A stretch of DNA of 64,000 bases, taken from assembly GCF_030867095.1 (NCBI RefSeq), contig NC_081824.1:169578933-169642932 (forward strand), written 5' to 3'. The first letter of the stretch is position 1. Each line of letters opens with the position of its first letter. Position numbers and translations under genes: made by a program. Under the pieces are notes generated by a model. It did not search any database. It worked only from the letters and a program-made list of their open reading frames with translations, and was not told where the DNA came from. This DNA comes from Alligator mississippiensis. Taxonomy: Eukaryota > Chordata > Crocodylia > Alligatoridae. Positions 12,158-23,514 of the stretch are shown in pieces.

Positions 12158-12420
12158 AGTTGGATGGGAGGGCCCGGGCACAGGGGAGGGCTGTTGGACG
12201 GCGGGGCGGCCGAGAGGGACAGGCACCAGCCCGGCCTCTCGGCACACCACGTGCCGCACACGTCAGCCCTGCCCGCTGCAGCCGCGGGCGAGCGCAAACA
12301 GCCCCGGAGGAGGCCCGACGGACAGGAGCAAGGGGGGGAGAACGGCCCTGAGAGGGAGGAGCGGCCGCAGACGGCGCCCTCAGCAGGTCATGCCTGCGGG
12401 CCGACCTGCGGCCCAGGTCT
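12158..12420 (-). pseudogene. Probable ITS2 spacer joined to the 28S fragment
   Basis: This very GC-rich, CpG-rich stretch directly adjoins the 28S start in the orientation expected for ITS2 of the rRNA precursor. Low-complexity motifs such as CGGGGCGGCCGAGAGGGAC suit a vertebrate internal transcribed spacer. No 5.8S sequence was found at the far end, so the copy is cut off inside ITS2. The outer boundary is estimated from the drop in GC content. Confidence 0.65.
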
Positions 12421-13539
12421 CTGGCAGACTGTGGGGGAGGGGGGTCTCCCCTCCCCACTTACTGCCAGACCTTCCTTCAATGCCAGGTAGTGCTCTGCTT
12501 GGCTTCCCTGTTCTTTTATAGGCACAGTGCAGGAGGTGAAGGACCCCACTTTTCTGGTTCCTGGTTTCTTATGCATCCCAAAATCCCAGTGCAAAAGAAG
12601 ACTGGATAAGTCAGCTGTGGGCAAGTGCATGGCACCTAGAGTAGAAAGGGCGATCTTCTCATGTAGGGGGTTCTCAGGAGAATGCAGCTCTGGGCTGTGA
12701 CCCCAATCCTGCCTCTCTCTGGCCTATCCCTGGTGTAGTGTAGAGACAGAGGCTGTCTCTGTCCTGTCCCTGGTGTAGTCCTGTCCCTCCCTGGTGTAGT
12801 GCAACTCCAGCCCGTGCTGCTGGGCCAGCCTGTTCCATCTCCCCCATCTGGGCCACACCATCCCAGCTTCCCCTTCTTCTGCAATGAGCAGTCAGATGCA
12901 AACAAAGCAAGCAACTGAAGCAACAAGCTCAGGTGAGCTTTAAACAAACACTGAGCAAGCAGCTTGCAATCAAGTCTCACCCAGCCACATTCCCTGGGAC
13001 AGCACCCCTCACGCTCACCCAGCACTGGCCGCACAACCCTTCTGCATGCTCAGCTAACACAGTCCCCCCCTCATGCTGGCCCTAGCTGCTCACAGCTGCC
13101 CTGCAGCTTCCCCCAGCACTCCCACCCTGCATAGACAACCCTGCCTCCATGCCCACAGCCACCTGCACCTTTGCTCTAAGCACACAGAGCTGTGCACAGC
13201 ACCCTGTGCATGCTTGTACCATGAGGGGTTTTAAAGCACCGTGCAAACATGCACACCTGAAGTCACCATGCCTAGCCCGGCTTGTGCGGGCAACACACAC
13301 TGCCATGACACTTGCTGTAAGGATGTGTGTTACCAAAGGGACTAATGCAGGAATATATTATTAACTGTTTAGTTTCAGTCAATTCACTCCCAGTTTTTCC
13401 TGATCTGGTTCCTTGGAGGAGCATGAGGAGCTGGTGTGCACCTGGTGTATGAGGTTGGGAGTACTTAACCCTAGAGATGTGGGCAATGCCCTTCTGAGCG
13501 CCACAGAGGCAAGGAACTGCCAGAATTACTGCCTTTCAT

Positions 13540-15290
13540 ATGGTAGTCAAGGAAAAGGCCAACTGTGAGGAGACAAGCACAGTTACCAGCAAGGATAGGG
13601 GGAGAGGTACTAGACTTAAGGTAGGGACAGAACAAGTGAGAGGTTACTTAGATGTTTTCACATCAGCAGGACCCAGTGAAATTCATCCTAGAATGCTCCA
13701 GGAATTGTCTACCATTGTCTACCAGAGCTTTTGGCTGTTACCTCTGAGAGCTCTTGGAGGGTAATGATGAGGTCCCAGGAGACTGTACATGAGCAAACAT
13801 AAGGCATAAATTCAGAAGCAGAGGGCAGGTGGGGAGACCCAGCAAATTACAGACAAGTCATTTAATGTGGATGCCTGGAAAGATACTGGAGCCCATCTTC
13901 AGACTGTGAATCTGTAGGCATCTACACCACAATAAGGTGTTAAGGAATAGCCAGCAAGAATTTGTTACGCTTGACCCTGCTGTATTGCCTTTTATGACAA
14001 GGTAATATGATTTCTACATAGGGAGAGCAGGGAGGGGGATGTGATATACCTTGATAGAATATATCCCTTGATAGGTTTCGACAGGCTTCGGTAGCATTCT
14101 CACTAGTAAGATAAGAAAAGGCAGTCTAAATTAAATTGCTGCAAGGTGGATGGATACTCATGACAAAGAAGTCATCAATGGCTCATAGTCCAACAGGGAA
14201 GAGGTATTTAGAAGGGCTCCAGAAGGGCCTGTCCCCATTCCAATACTGTTTAATATCTTCATTAAAGATTTGGAGCAAGGGATAGAGTGCACACTCCATA
14301 CGTTTGCAGATGACATCAAGCTGGGTAGCATTTTCAGACATTTTAGAGGAGTGAGTTGGAATTCAAAATGACCTTGATAAGTTGAAAAACACAGCCTGAA
14401 CTAATCAGATGAAATTCAGTAAGTACACATGCAAAGTGCTTGTACTTCGAATAGAACAGTCAAATTACTACCTGCAAATTAATTCTATTCATAGCATCCA
14501 GCAAAGTAGTCTGTCACATATGGCAGCTCATACCACTCTGGACCAGTTAGTCTCTAAGATGCCAGCCTGCCCTGCCACACACAAATTGGGAAATGATTGG
14601 TTAGGCTGCATTACTGCCAAAAAAGGGCTTGAGAATTGTAGTTAACTCTAAGATGAATATGAACCAACAATGTGCTCTCCTTGCAAATAAAGCTATCAGT
14701 GTACTAAATTGTATTAACAGAAACATCATAAGCAAGACAGGGGAAGTGATTCTTCTGCTCTAATCAGTACTGGTTAGGCCTCACCCAAAAACTTGTGTCC
14801 AGTTTTGGATACCAGGGTTCAGGAAAAATGTGGACAAATTAGATGGAGTTTGGAAGAGAGCAGCAAAAATAATTAGAGGTGACTTAAACATGACTTAAAA
14901 TGAGAAGTTGGAAGAACTGGCATTATTTAGCCTGGGGAAGAGAAAATTGAGGGGATGTTTGATAACAGCCTTCAAATGTGGAAAGCATGTTATAGGGAGG
15001 CCTGCAGATGTGTCCACTGGGGACAGGCAAGAAGGAAGGGGTTCAAGTTACAACAAGGGAGGTCTAGTTAGACATTAGGAAAAACTTTATAGCTTTGCAG
15101 GTGGTTCAGTACTGGAACAGATTACCTAGAGAGCTTGTGGAGTCTCTGTCACTGGAAGTTTTTAAGGAGCAGGTTAGACAACAAATGGTCTAGAATGGCT
15201 TATACAGGGCTGTTCCGGCCCTGAGCAGGAGGTGAGACTAGATGACCTCCTGGGCTCCCTTCCAGTTGTATTTTTTCTATGATGCTTGTG
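13540..15290 (+). mobile_element. Old CR1 LINE remnant, reverse-transcriptase part and 3' end
   Basis: Degraded CR1 ORF2 can be followed in scattered frames. SAGPSEIHPRMLQELS lies near 13665, and PVPIPILFNIF with the catalytic FADD motif (HTFADDIKLG) lies at about 14230-14330. RLVRPHPKTCVQFWIPGF-like and RLDIRKNF-like stretches follow towards 15100. The 3' end matches the CR1 tail pattern (GATGACCTCCTGGGCTCCCTTCCAG near 15241, then TCTATGATGC). Many stops and indels indicate an ancient copy. Confidence 0.82.
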
Positions 15291-15504
15291 AGCCTGGAGC
15301 TAGGGTTTCCCTAGAGCAGCAGGGAGGGAAGAATCACGGTAGCTTAAGCCTGCTCTTGAGGAACAGAAGCTCTTGGTGAGACGGAAGAAAGGTCCAAGTC
15401 CTGGAACATTTCATTCTCCCTTTCACACACCACACTAGGGAAATGTGTGATCTCGAGGTCCCTTCCAGGCTAACTTCTCTATGAACTCTAAAGTCTGCAG
15501 GACT

Positions 15505-15975
15505 GAGCATAGATTCATAGATGCTGGAGTTGGAAGGGACCTCAACAGATCCTGCGTAGGCAGGAAAGAGTGCCCCAGCCAGATGCCTATCCAGCCTTCT
15601 CTTAAAGACCCCCAAGGTAGGAGAGAGCACCACCTCCCTTGGAAGCCCATTCCAGATTTTGGCCACCCTTACCGTGAAGAGGTTTTTCCTGATATCTAGC
15701 CTAAATTTGCTCTCTGTCACTTTGTGACCATTGTTACTTGTTACCCCAAGAGGTGCCCTGGTGAACAGAGCATCTCCGATCCCTTGCTGCATCCGCCTAA
15801 TTAATTTGTAGGCGGCCACAAGATCACCTCTCGGCCTTCTCTTGCGGAGGCTGAAGAGGTCCAGGTCCCTCACTCTCTCCTCGTAGGGTTTGTCCTGTAA
15901 GCCCCTAACCATACAAGTGGCCCCTCTCTGGACCCTTGTGAGTCTATCCACATCCTTCTTGAAGTGCAGCATGGG
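15505..15975 (-). mobile_element. 5'-truncated CR1 LINE, minus strand
   Basis: The complement encodes the end of CR1 ORF2: LHFKKDVDRLTRVQRGATC, then SLRKRRPRGDLVAAYKLI, FRLDIRKNLFTVRVAKIWNG and a terminal FKRRLDRHLAG. On the + strand its tail shows as TAGATTCATAGATGCTGGAG near 15510. The reading frame is largely open over this segment, so it is younger than the + strand copy next to it. The two are inverted relative to each other. Confidence 0.88.
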
Positions 15976-15979
15976 AGTG

Positions 15980-16090
15980 GGATCCAGGGAAATCTGGGTT
16001 ATATTCCTGCTTCTACCCCGGATTCACTTAATCTACTTGTGCCTGTTTCCTCCTCTGTAACCTGGGACAGGTTTTTTCTGGCCTGTCTCC
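15980..16090 (+). repeat. MIR-like SINE fossil
   Basis: AATCTGGGTTATATTCCTGC..., then TGCCTGTTTCCTCCTCTGTAACCTGGG, follows the MIR core order (CCTCAGTTTCCTCATCTGTAAAATGGG) with heavy decay. Confidence 0.45.
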
Positions 16091-16849
16091 TTTGGGGAGG
16101 GTGGGAGGAATGAACAATGTTTGCAACTGCACTGAAGATACCATGCCAGGTAGAAGACTGCCCAAGGCCATGGTTTGCCTGACTGTCCCCTCCTGGCTAC
16201 CCCACTGTGTGTCAGATCCCTGCGCTAGTGATGGAGATTCACCTTCACTCCAGGGTTGGATCCTGTGCTTTTGGATCTGGGCAGGTCTAAGCTTTCCCTT
16301 CAACCCAAGATGAAGCCCACTGACTTCTTCTGACCCCCAGGGCCAACCTCTCCCAGTCCATTGCTGGCTCAGGCTCCTCCATTTTGGAGCAAGCATCCTT
16401 TTAACTGGTGCCCCGAAGGCTGTTGTTGCAGCAGGAGTCTTAGCCTAAGGCAGCTGGAGAGGAGAGCAGGATCTGCCGGCTCTTTGTCCCTGGTACACTG
16501 CAAGGCTGCCTGGGGGAGGAGGCAGGGAAGGGCGGGCCTGGCTTCCTGCAAGGCTCCAGGCCTGGAAGAAAGAGGCCAAAGGCTTACAGCAGCTGCTGTG
16601 CCTTTAATTTCCCTGCCCTTCCCCCTCCTCTCCAGCTCACTCAATCTGAGCTGCCTGCACATCCTGCCAGGCCAAACCCCACCTTCCTGCCTGCAGAGCC
16701 AGGGCAGCTGAGCTAGCTCTGCAGTCATGAGCTGTGGGTAGGGAGGCTCCCAGGAAAGCCAGGAGAGGAGTGAGGGAAGCGCAGGCCCCCCTCGGGGAAG
16801 AGCCCACGCAGTAAGTGACTCTCGCAGCTTCTTGTCCCTTGCAGCAGCC

Positions 16850-16999
16850 AAGCTCAGATCCGCTTAAAGGCTCAGCACAAGAACGGGCTAACTTCAGCTC
16901 CCTCTTCCCCTCTCTGCCACACCCCACCCCGCCCCATGCCGGAGCTGGCAGCGGCTCTGCCAGGGCACTCACTTTCCTTGGTATCGGTGGGGCCAGCAG
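16850..16999 (+). other. CAPN11: Possible non-coding first exon of CAPN11
   Basis: A good donor, CAG|GTGAGT, lies at 17000 after a GC-rich stretch. The first coding exon, far downstream, has its own plausible acceptor (CCTTTGCCTGGTCAG, ending at 23261) just before the ATG. Calpain genes such as CAPN1 have a separate 5' UTR exon. The pairing over 6.2 kb is inference, and the 5' limit is not defined. Confidence 0.2.
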
Positions 17000-17000
17000 G

Positions 17001-20000
17001 TGAGTTTGGGCAGTGGCAGTGCCCCTGGCACCAGGGACCCCTGCCCTGGCCCCCAGCTGGAGGTGTTTAGGGTGGGGGAGAAGAGGACTCGCAGGCCATC
17101 GGGTGGGGTTCTGTGGTGCAGGTTGGCATTACCAGGAAAGGAGGGGCACACCCCACAGGTCAGCCTTCACACCCCCCACCCCTCCTGGCGAGACTGGTAC
17201 CTAGCCTTGGGAGGGGTCTGGGCTGGAGCCAGCCCATGCGTTACTCTTGGTGCCTATGAGTCTGCAGAGGCTGTAGGTGCTTGAACCTGCCTTGGATCCC
17301 AGGCTGGGTGTGGGGGTACAGCATGTTCCTTAGCCCCACAGGAGCTGTGCTGGGACAGAGCTACTCCCTCTGCTGAAGCTGGCCCCCTCCGCTGCCTAGA
17401 GGTGCCCTTGGGGTGCCAGCTCCGGAGAGTCCTGGGTGGGGAAATTTTGGCAGGCGCTTCCTCCCACCCACTTTGTGCGGTCCCGATAATCAACTTTGCT
17501 GTTCTCATGCATGCCCCCATCTTGGAGAGGAGCCCCACTGTGGTGGGGGGAGGGCTGGGGACAATTTTGTGTCTTTGGAAGGATAGGAGTGGGCTTTGCT
17601 TCTGGCAGCAGATGCTGAAGCTGAGGGGGCTGTTGCAGGTCCCCTGCACAAATAAGCCTGCAGGTCACTGGGCTTGGAAGAGCAGTGGAAACATTGCCGT
17701 TCATGGTGTTTACAAGATACAGCTTTCCTGCTCCACAGCTATCGGCTGGGGTGGGCCCTGGAGATCCCCAAGGACACTTTTCTCTGCACCAGTGCCTTTT
17801 CCTCTGTAATATACCACATATCTGGGGCCACAGCCTCTTTGCAGCTTCCACTTCTGGGAAACAGGCCTGGGGATTTTCCTTGGTCTGGCCATATCTCAGC
17901 CTGTAGATCTGCATTAGGCCTGCCTCCCTTCTCCCTGCAGCCATGGTTAGGTTCCTGCTCTATCCTTTTGCATATTGTGTTGCTTTTTGGCATGCTGCAC
18001 TGCCAAGGTGGCTGTATCTTGGTGCCAGGTGTCCAGATGTATGTTTATATGAATGGGATGTGAACACCGGAGGGGTGAGGGGTTGGAAGGAAAGTTTGTC
18101 ATATAGACCTTGGTAGTTCTTGATACTTCACTGGGTGCAGTGGGCATGGGGGACTTAGGTTAGGTTTGAGCGTAAACGCAATTAGTACCTGGGCTCCTCT
18201 GGGTGGGCTGAGCCACGTCGGGTCTCCTTTTGGAATGAACAGGGCCCAACCAAGCCAGTCCCAAGTTTCCTTTTACTTTCTAGCCACGTGGGAGTTTTAC
18301 ATGTCTCTCCTCTGAGTGATGGTCCCGGTGTTGTTACAGCAAAAACTTAATAGTCTCCCAGCTCAGGCAGGGATGACTGCACTGCAACAGGTCCTCGATA
18401 CAAATCGTGAGTGTTGGCACAGAGTCAAAGCTGCCCCACTCGCTTTGGCCACGCTCTGCTGCACTGCATGCCACCTACGCATGACAGGCATGGGCAGGGG
18501 CTTAAAGGGATGACAGTCTCCTAGGCAACCTGGTCAGCTCAGCATGGCCATGTGGCTACTATCCAGCCAGGCACCTAGTATGTGTGCGCCTCTGTGATTA
18601 GGGCAGAAAGCCAGGCTTCTCCCTGGAACAGTGGGGACTGTCCAGCACTGGCTTCTGTGCACCTGCAGAGGTGTCTCTGCTGGAGCCCTTCCATGGTTGG
18701 CAGTGTACAGGGCACCCACCATTCACAGCCTGGGGTCTGTTCCCTTCAGGGGAATTAGCCCATCTGGAAGGGCTTTTCCAGACAGCTGGCTGGAATGGGG
18801 GCAAGACCTGGCTGGTGGGAATTGATGGCAACCACTGAACTGTCCCCTTTAGTTCAGGGAGACTAGAGAAGCCCAGCCCTGGCACAGAGGGGTCGGGCAC
18901 ATGTGCTATTGACCCCAGACATGGCACAGAGGGGCACAGTGGCCAGACACAAGGCTATGCAGAGGGTCTCTGGCAGAGCTGGGACATGAACCTAGGAGTC
19001 CTCTGCACAGTGAGGCTCAGCAAAGGTTACGCCTCAGTGTGGCTGGGCTCATTTCAGTGCTGGGGGCTGAACAAACCCGGAGTTAGCTTAGGGTTGGTTT
19101 GTCTGCAGGCAGCCTCTGGGAGGAAGTAGCAGAGAGGCCTTTGTGGGCACATTTGGGGTTTGGAAGGACTGGTCCTTTCATGGGGCAAGTTTCTGGCAAG
19201 CCAGGCAAACAGGGCACCTGTGCTCCCCTCCCCTGTTGGCCCCATGCTTCTCCATGTGCAGTGTGCTAGAATGGCTGAGGGCAGGAGTTTAGGGAGGAGA
19301 GCCTGCCCAACTGGTGCTGTGGTTGCTCTAACATTTCACACAGCGCCGGGCTGTTGGTTTGTGCTTTTCTGAAGCACAGGCCAGAAATGTGCATCCTTCT
19401 ATTCACCCTGGGCACCTACTGGTTCCAGCACTGCCAGCCTGTGTGAATCCTTTGCCTTTGCCTGCTTTTGCCCAGCTGGCACCAGGGCCCCAGTAAAACT
19501 GAAATACTCTTCTCTCCCTCCGTGCTCAGGTAGCCTCCCCAGTCAGCAGCTGTTTTGTTCCTTTGTGAGCACAGCAGCCACCAGGACCTTCTGAACTACT
19601 CTGAGTAACAAGACTAATAATAACCCCTGCAGTGCCCAAGGGATGACCGTGTCTGCTGGCCACAGCTCAAGAGTGTCTGTGGTCCTGGCAGTGCATGGGG
19701 CTGAGCTTCAGAAGCAACTGCTAGGTGTAGCTGCTGGTGCTTTAGCTAACACAGAGGCACAGGCTGTGCAGAAATGCTTGGTCCTGTGGTTGTTCTGCCA
19801 TATCCTGGCTGTGAAGGGAAGCTAGAAAATGTGTCCTGAGCATAGCCATCACAGGGAAGCCTGCCTGAGGCTACAGCCAGCCTGAAACAGCCTCCCTGGG
19901 GGAGGAGGGTCCCTCTCACTGGCATGGCCTTCCTCACCTTTGCCTCATGAGGAAGTGTTGGCTCAGCAGGTGATGGATGTCCCAGAGACATTCACTGGTA

Positions 20001-22640
20001 CTCACCACATGCTGAAGGAGAGGGAAGATTGTATTATAGGGACTAGTACTGCATGGCAGGGAGTGGTGGCCATTTTTGGTGTCGCCCAGCTGGTGGTGCT
20101 TGAAAGATGACTGCCAGTTATATTTTTTCCTTATCTGATGGGATCATCAGTAAGCCACAGGGGAGGATTCAAGGCCTGTTATGGCTTCACCAAGATGTAG
20201 TCAAACCCACAGAGCATTTCCTGTGGTACTGAGCCTAAGTACTACCATCAGGGCTACTGCCAGCCCTTGTGGGGTCAGTCCATAGGCAAGCTACTGCCAG
20301 CCAGTGGCTGTGCAGGAGTCAGAAGGGAGCACACAGTGCTCCCAGTGCTGTGGAGGAGAGGGGCTAGGAGTGCCAGGGAAGAAGATCTCTGGAACAACTA
20401 AGCCTCTAAGAGCATGCACACACCCATATCAGGGCTGCACAGGCCTGCCTGAGAGCACGAGGAGGCTCAAAGTAGGGGAAACCGCAAGGTAGGAAGTGGA
20501 GACAGCAGGGATGACTGTCTGGGATTGCCCTTCATTCAGCTTAGCTGGGCCCTGCCCTGCCCTGCCATTCAAATAGGAGGAGTCAGCCCAAGGGAACAGG
20601 AGGTGCAGGACTTGTGCAGAGAGGATGATGGTTTTGGGTTCTCAAGGGTGTTGGGGCTGTGTCATCAGGGGTGGCACTGGGGGCTTGGGATAGGGAAGGC
20701 AGAGGATTGTGGTAGGTAGGGGCAAAAGGGTGAGAAGAGATGGTACTGCCTGGGGAGAAAGGGACCAGGTGCTTAGGGTAGTGGGGGGCAGGGCTAAGGC
20801 AGTGGTGGAAGGGGACAGGCTCCCTCCCTCTGACCTCAGTGAACATCTGGGTGGACACAAGTAGCACCATGAAGGGGCAGGGAGCTGTGTGTGCCCTATG
20901 TCTGCTTCAGGACCCAGTTTCTAGCTCAGACGAGGCCCCAGCAGCAGCACAGTGGGACCCAGCAAGAGCTGCCCAAGCTTGGCAGTGCCTTTCACTTACT
21001 CCTGATAACTCCAGGGTCAGACGGCAAGTCTCAGCAACTAGGCTCCAACTTCTCTCTGGTGTGTAGGCAATAGTGGGGGTGACATGGTAGCCTTGGGTAG
21101 GCTGGTGTCTGGTCCCCTCCTACCCTGGAGAGCTCTGGCAGCAGTGCCTATGGAACAGAGACCCTGGCTGGCATCAGAAAGGTTATGACAAGTTCCCCAT
21201 GAGCAGGATTTCTAGCTCCCTAGTTTGGAAGAACATCTTAGATGTGGTGTGGGGCAACAGGAAGCAGCAGGTGCATGAACCAGTCCCATCAGGGTCCCAC
21301 TGCTGGCCTGGCTGGGTGTCACCCTGAAGAAGGAAGAGGAGCCAGAATTTTGGGGTGGGGAGCAGGGTGTTCACTCCCAATAGGGATGATATTTTAACTG
21401 ATGCTCCGTGACTTTCTTGGGCACTGGTGCCAGCCAACATTCAGAGATGGGCCTTGGCTGTATCAGCCAGCCTCTCTCCTGGTTACGTGCAGTATGTTCT
21501 GCCATGACTCTTGCACTGTCTGCCATCCCAGAGTAGGGCGTGATGCATCTCTGAGCAGTGTGCTGGGTTACAGCCCACTTTGTTGAATGGGGCAGAGCAG
21601 TGTCCTGTGGCCTGTCACATAAACCGAAAACCCCCTTGTTGGAACTGCTTGTTAAGTGTTTCAGCGACAAGGCCTTTGCAGGCTTTTGCTTTGCTGCAGT
21701 GGACACTTCTGCCTTCTACCATCAGTCACTAACTCAAAAACACAATGGGTCGGAGTCCTAGCAAGGGAGGACAGGGTTTGGCTCGCATGCACCCAGCTTA
21801 ACCTATTTGTGGGGCCTGTGCTGGTATTCTGGGACAGGCCGCCCAAGGACTGATGCATTACAGAGTGCACTCCCAAGGGCTGGTGCGGCCCGTGATCTGG
21901 CAAAGGGATATCGGTTGTCCCCAGTAATGGCCTTGCCCACTCCAGAACTGGGACAGAGCCCCAGTCCCTGTAGCCTAGTGTCCAGAAGGGCTTGGGGGCT
22001 GGATATGTCACATCCCGCTGTGTGTGCACCCATGTGCCCTTTCACCTCAACCCCTGTTAGTACTTCTCAGTGTGGGGGGCACTGCCTTGGTAGAAGGCAG
22101 CCCCCCATCTCCTTGAGGGAGCGGCACTTTCCCAAAATCCTGTGTGCTCACAGCTCTGAGCCATACTTGAGTCACTCCCTCTAGCTTGGGAAGGGCTGCC
22201 CCTCCTCCCCCAGCCTTGCACTGCTCCTGTGGAGATAGCAACAGTTCCACTCATGAATAGTGTCCCCCACACCATCCCCATGTGTTGCCCTCACATGAGC
22301 AAACAGTGAGTCACCTCCCAGTGAGGAGAAGGCACGTGGAACCCAAGAGCAGACACTCCCGCTGCCTCTCCTTGGACATACCTGTTCTTGTCTCAGACTA
22401 GTTCATTTCTGGGAGAAACAGCACTGCTGCCCTCGCCCCATGCAAACACCAACAACCTGAAGGGAGAGCTAGGAAACAGGACAAGGGGAGCACCAGACTG
22501 CCCAAGTCCCTGCCCCGTGCCAGCAAAAGGTGCTGTAGGGAAGGGGGCTATGGGAAGTATGTTGCCCAAAGTCCTGGCTGGTGGTTACAGACACTAGGAG
22601 AGATGCTTTGGATGTAGAAAGAGCAGGGAGCAAAGTGCCT
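17001..22640. other. Intergenic (or long CAPN11 5' intron) without a supportable gene
   Basis: No open frame shows a conserved domain. The sequence is moderately GC-rich. A decayed MIR-like piece lies around 18885-19020 (GCAGAGCTGGGACATGAACCTAGGAGTCC). Confidence 0.55.
18885..19020 (-). repeat. MIR-like SINE fossil
   Basis: TCTGGCAGAGCTGGGACATGAACC followed by AGGAGTCCTCTGC resembles the reverse-complement 5' half of MIR. Preservation is low. Confidence 0.35.
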
Positions 22641-22647
22641 GGGATTC

Positions 22648-22735
22648 TTGGGTATAGGTTGCAGCTGTGTTGGTCTAAGGGCATAGGCAGACAAGGTTCT
22701 TTGGGTAAATCTGATATCTTTTATTAGTGTGCTCA
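22648..22735 (-). repeat. Retroelement tail repeat (same family as 42850-42965)
   Basis: GGTTGCAGCTGTGTTGGTCTAAGG, then AGGTTCTTTGGGTAAATCTGATATCTTTTATTAG, is the reverse complement of the tail seen at 42920-42960. This type of tail is abundant in reptile genomes from what I remember. The family name is not certain. Confidence 0.6.
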
Positions 22736-23268
22736 GCTGGCCCCTTCACAGGAAATCCCTCTGTGTTGCTGTCAGCAGAGTTGCCCTCCCCTTCTGCTCC
22801 CAGCCTGGTTTGTTTGACAGAGCACTAATGAGAATGGATGTGTGACCAGCTTGAGCTAACAGCCAAGGCCCCTCTCTAAACAGCAGTGCCAGTGTTTGAG
22901 CAGAACATGGAGTTTGGGAATGGCCCCTAGCAGCGTGTGACTGCTCCAGGGTTCCTTCTGCACTGCAGACCGGCCCTGGCTTGGACACTTGCCACCTTGG
23001 CTTCCTTAGAACCATGAGTAAGGGGGAAGTTGAGTCCTAGGTGAGAAAGAGATTTCCTGCCTGTTAAATTAATGGCCTAGATCCCAACCTTGCCTTCTCT
23101 AACTAGCCCAACCTCCTGCAGCAAGTATGGTCCTCGTAGGAAGACCCTTCCCCACCTCTCCTGCCATCCCACCCCCCCATACTGTTGTGCCCAGCTTGTC
23201 TAAAGGTGCCTTTGTAACCTAGGGGAAGGTGTTGAAGCTGGTGCCACCTTTGCCTGGTCAGTGGCACC

Positions 23269-23514
23269 ATGATGCCCTTCGGGGGAATCGCTGCCCGGCT
23301 GCAGAGGGACCGTCTGCGAGCAGAGGGAGTTGGCAAGCACCACAATTCCATCAAGTACCTCAACCAGGACTATGACACCCTGAAGCAGGAGTGTCTGGAG
23401 AGCGGCACCCTCTTTGAGGACCCTCAATTCCCAGCTGTCCCCTCTGTCCTTGGCTTCAAGGAGCTGGGGCCACACTCTGGCAAGACCCAGGGGGTGCGCT
23501 GGAAGCGCCCATCG
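23269..23514 (+). CDS. CAPN11: CAPN11 coding exon 1 (start)
   Basis: Residues 1-82 form the N-terminal anchor helix and the start of protease core PC1. The chosen ATG at 23269 gives [21 protein letters not shown] second ATG at 23272 directly follows the first, so the start could be one residue later. Conserved later parts are [19 protein letters not shown] and [10 protein letters not shown]. Donor GTAAGT starts at 23515, phase 0. There is no signal peptide, as expected for a cytosolic enzyme. Confidence 0.93.

Noticed and set aside
14540-14580. GTTAGTCTCTAAGATGCCA, similar to a turtle-type repeat tail
   Set aside because: Only about 19 nt match, and they lie inside a decayed CR1. A nested insertion could not be shown.
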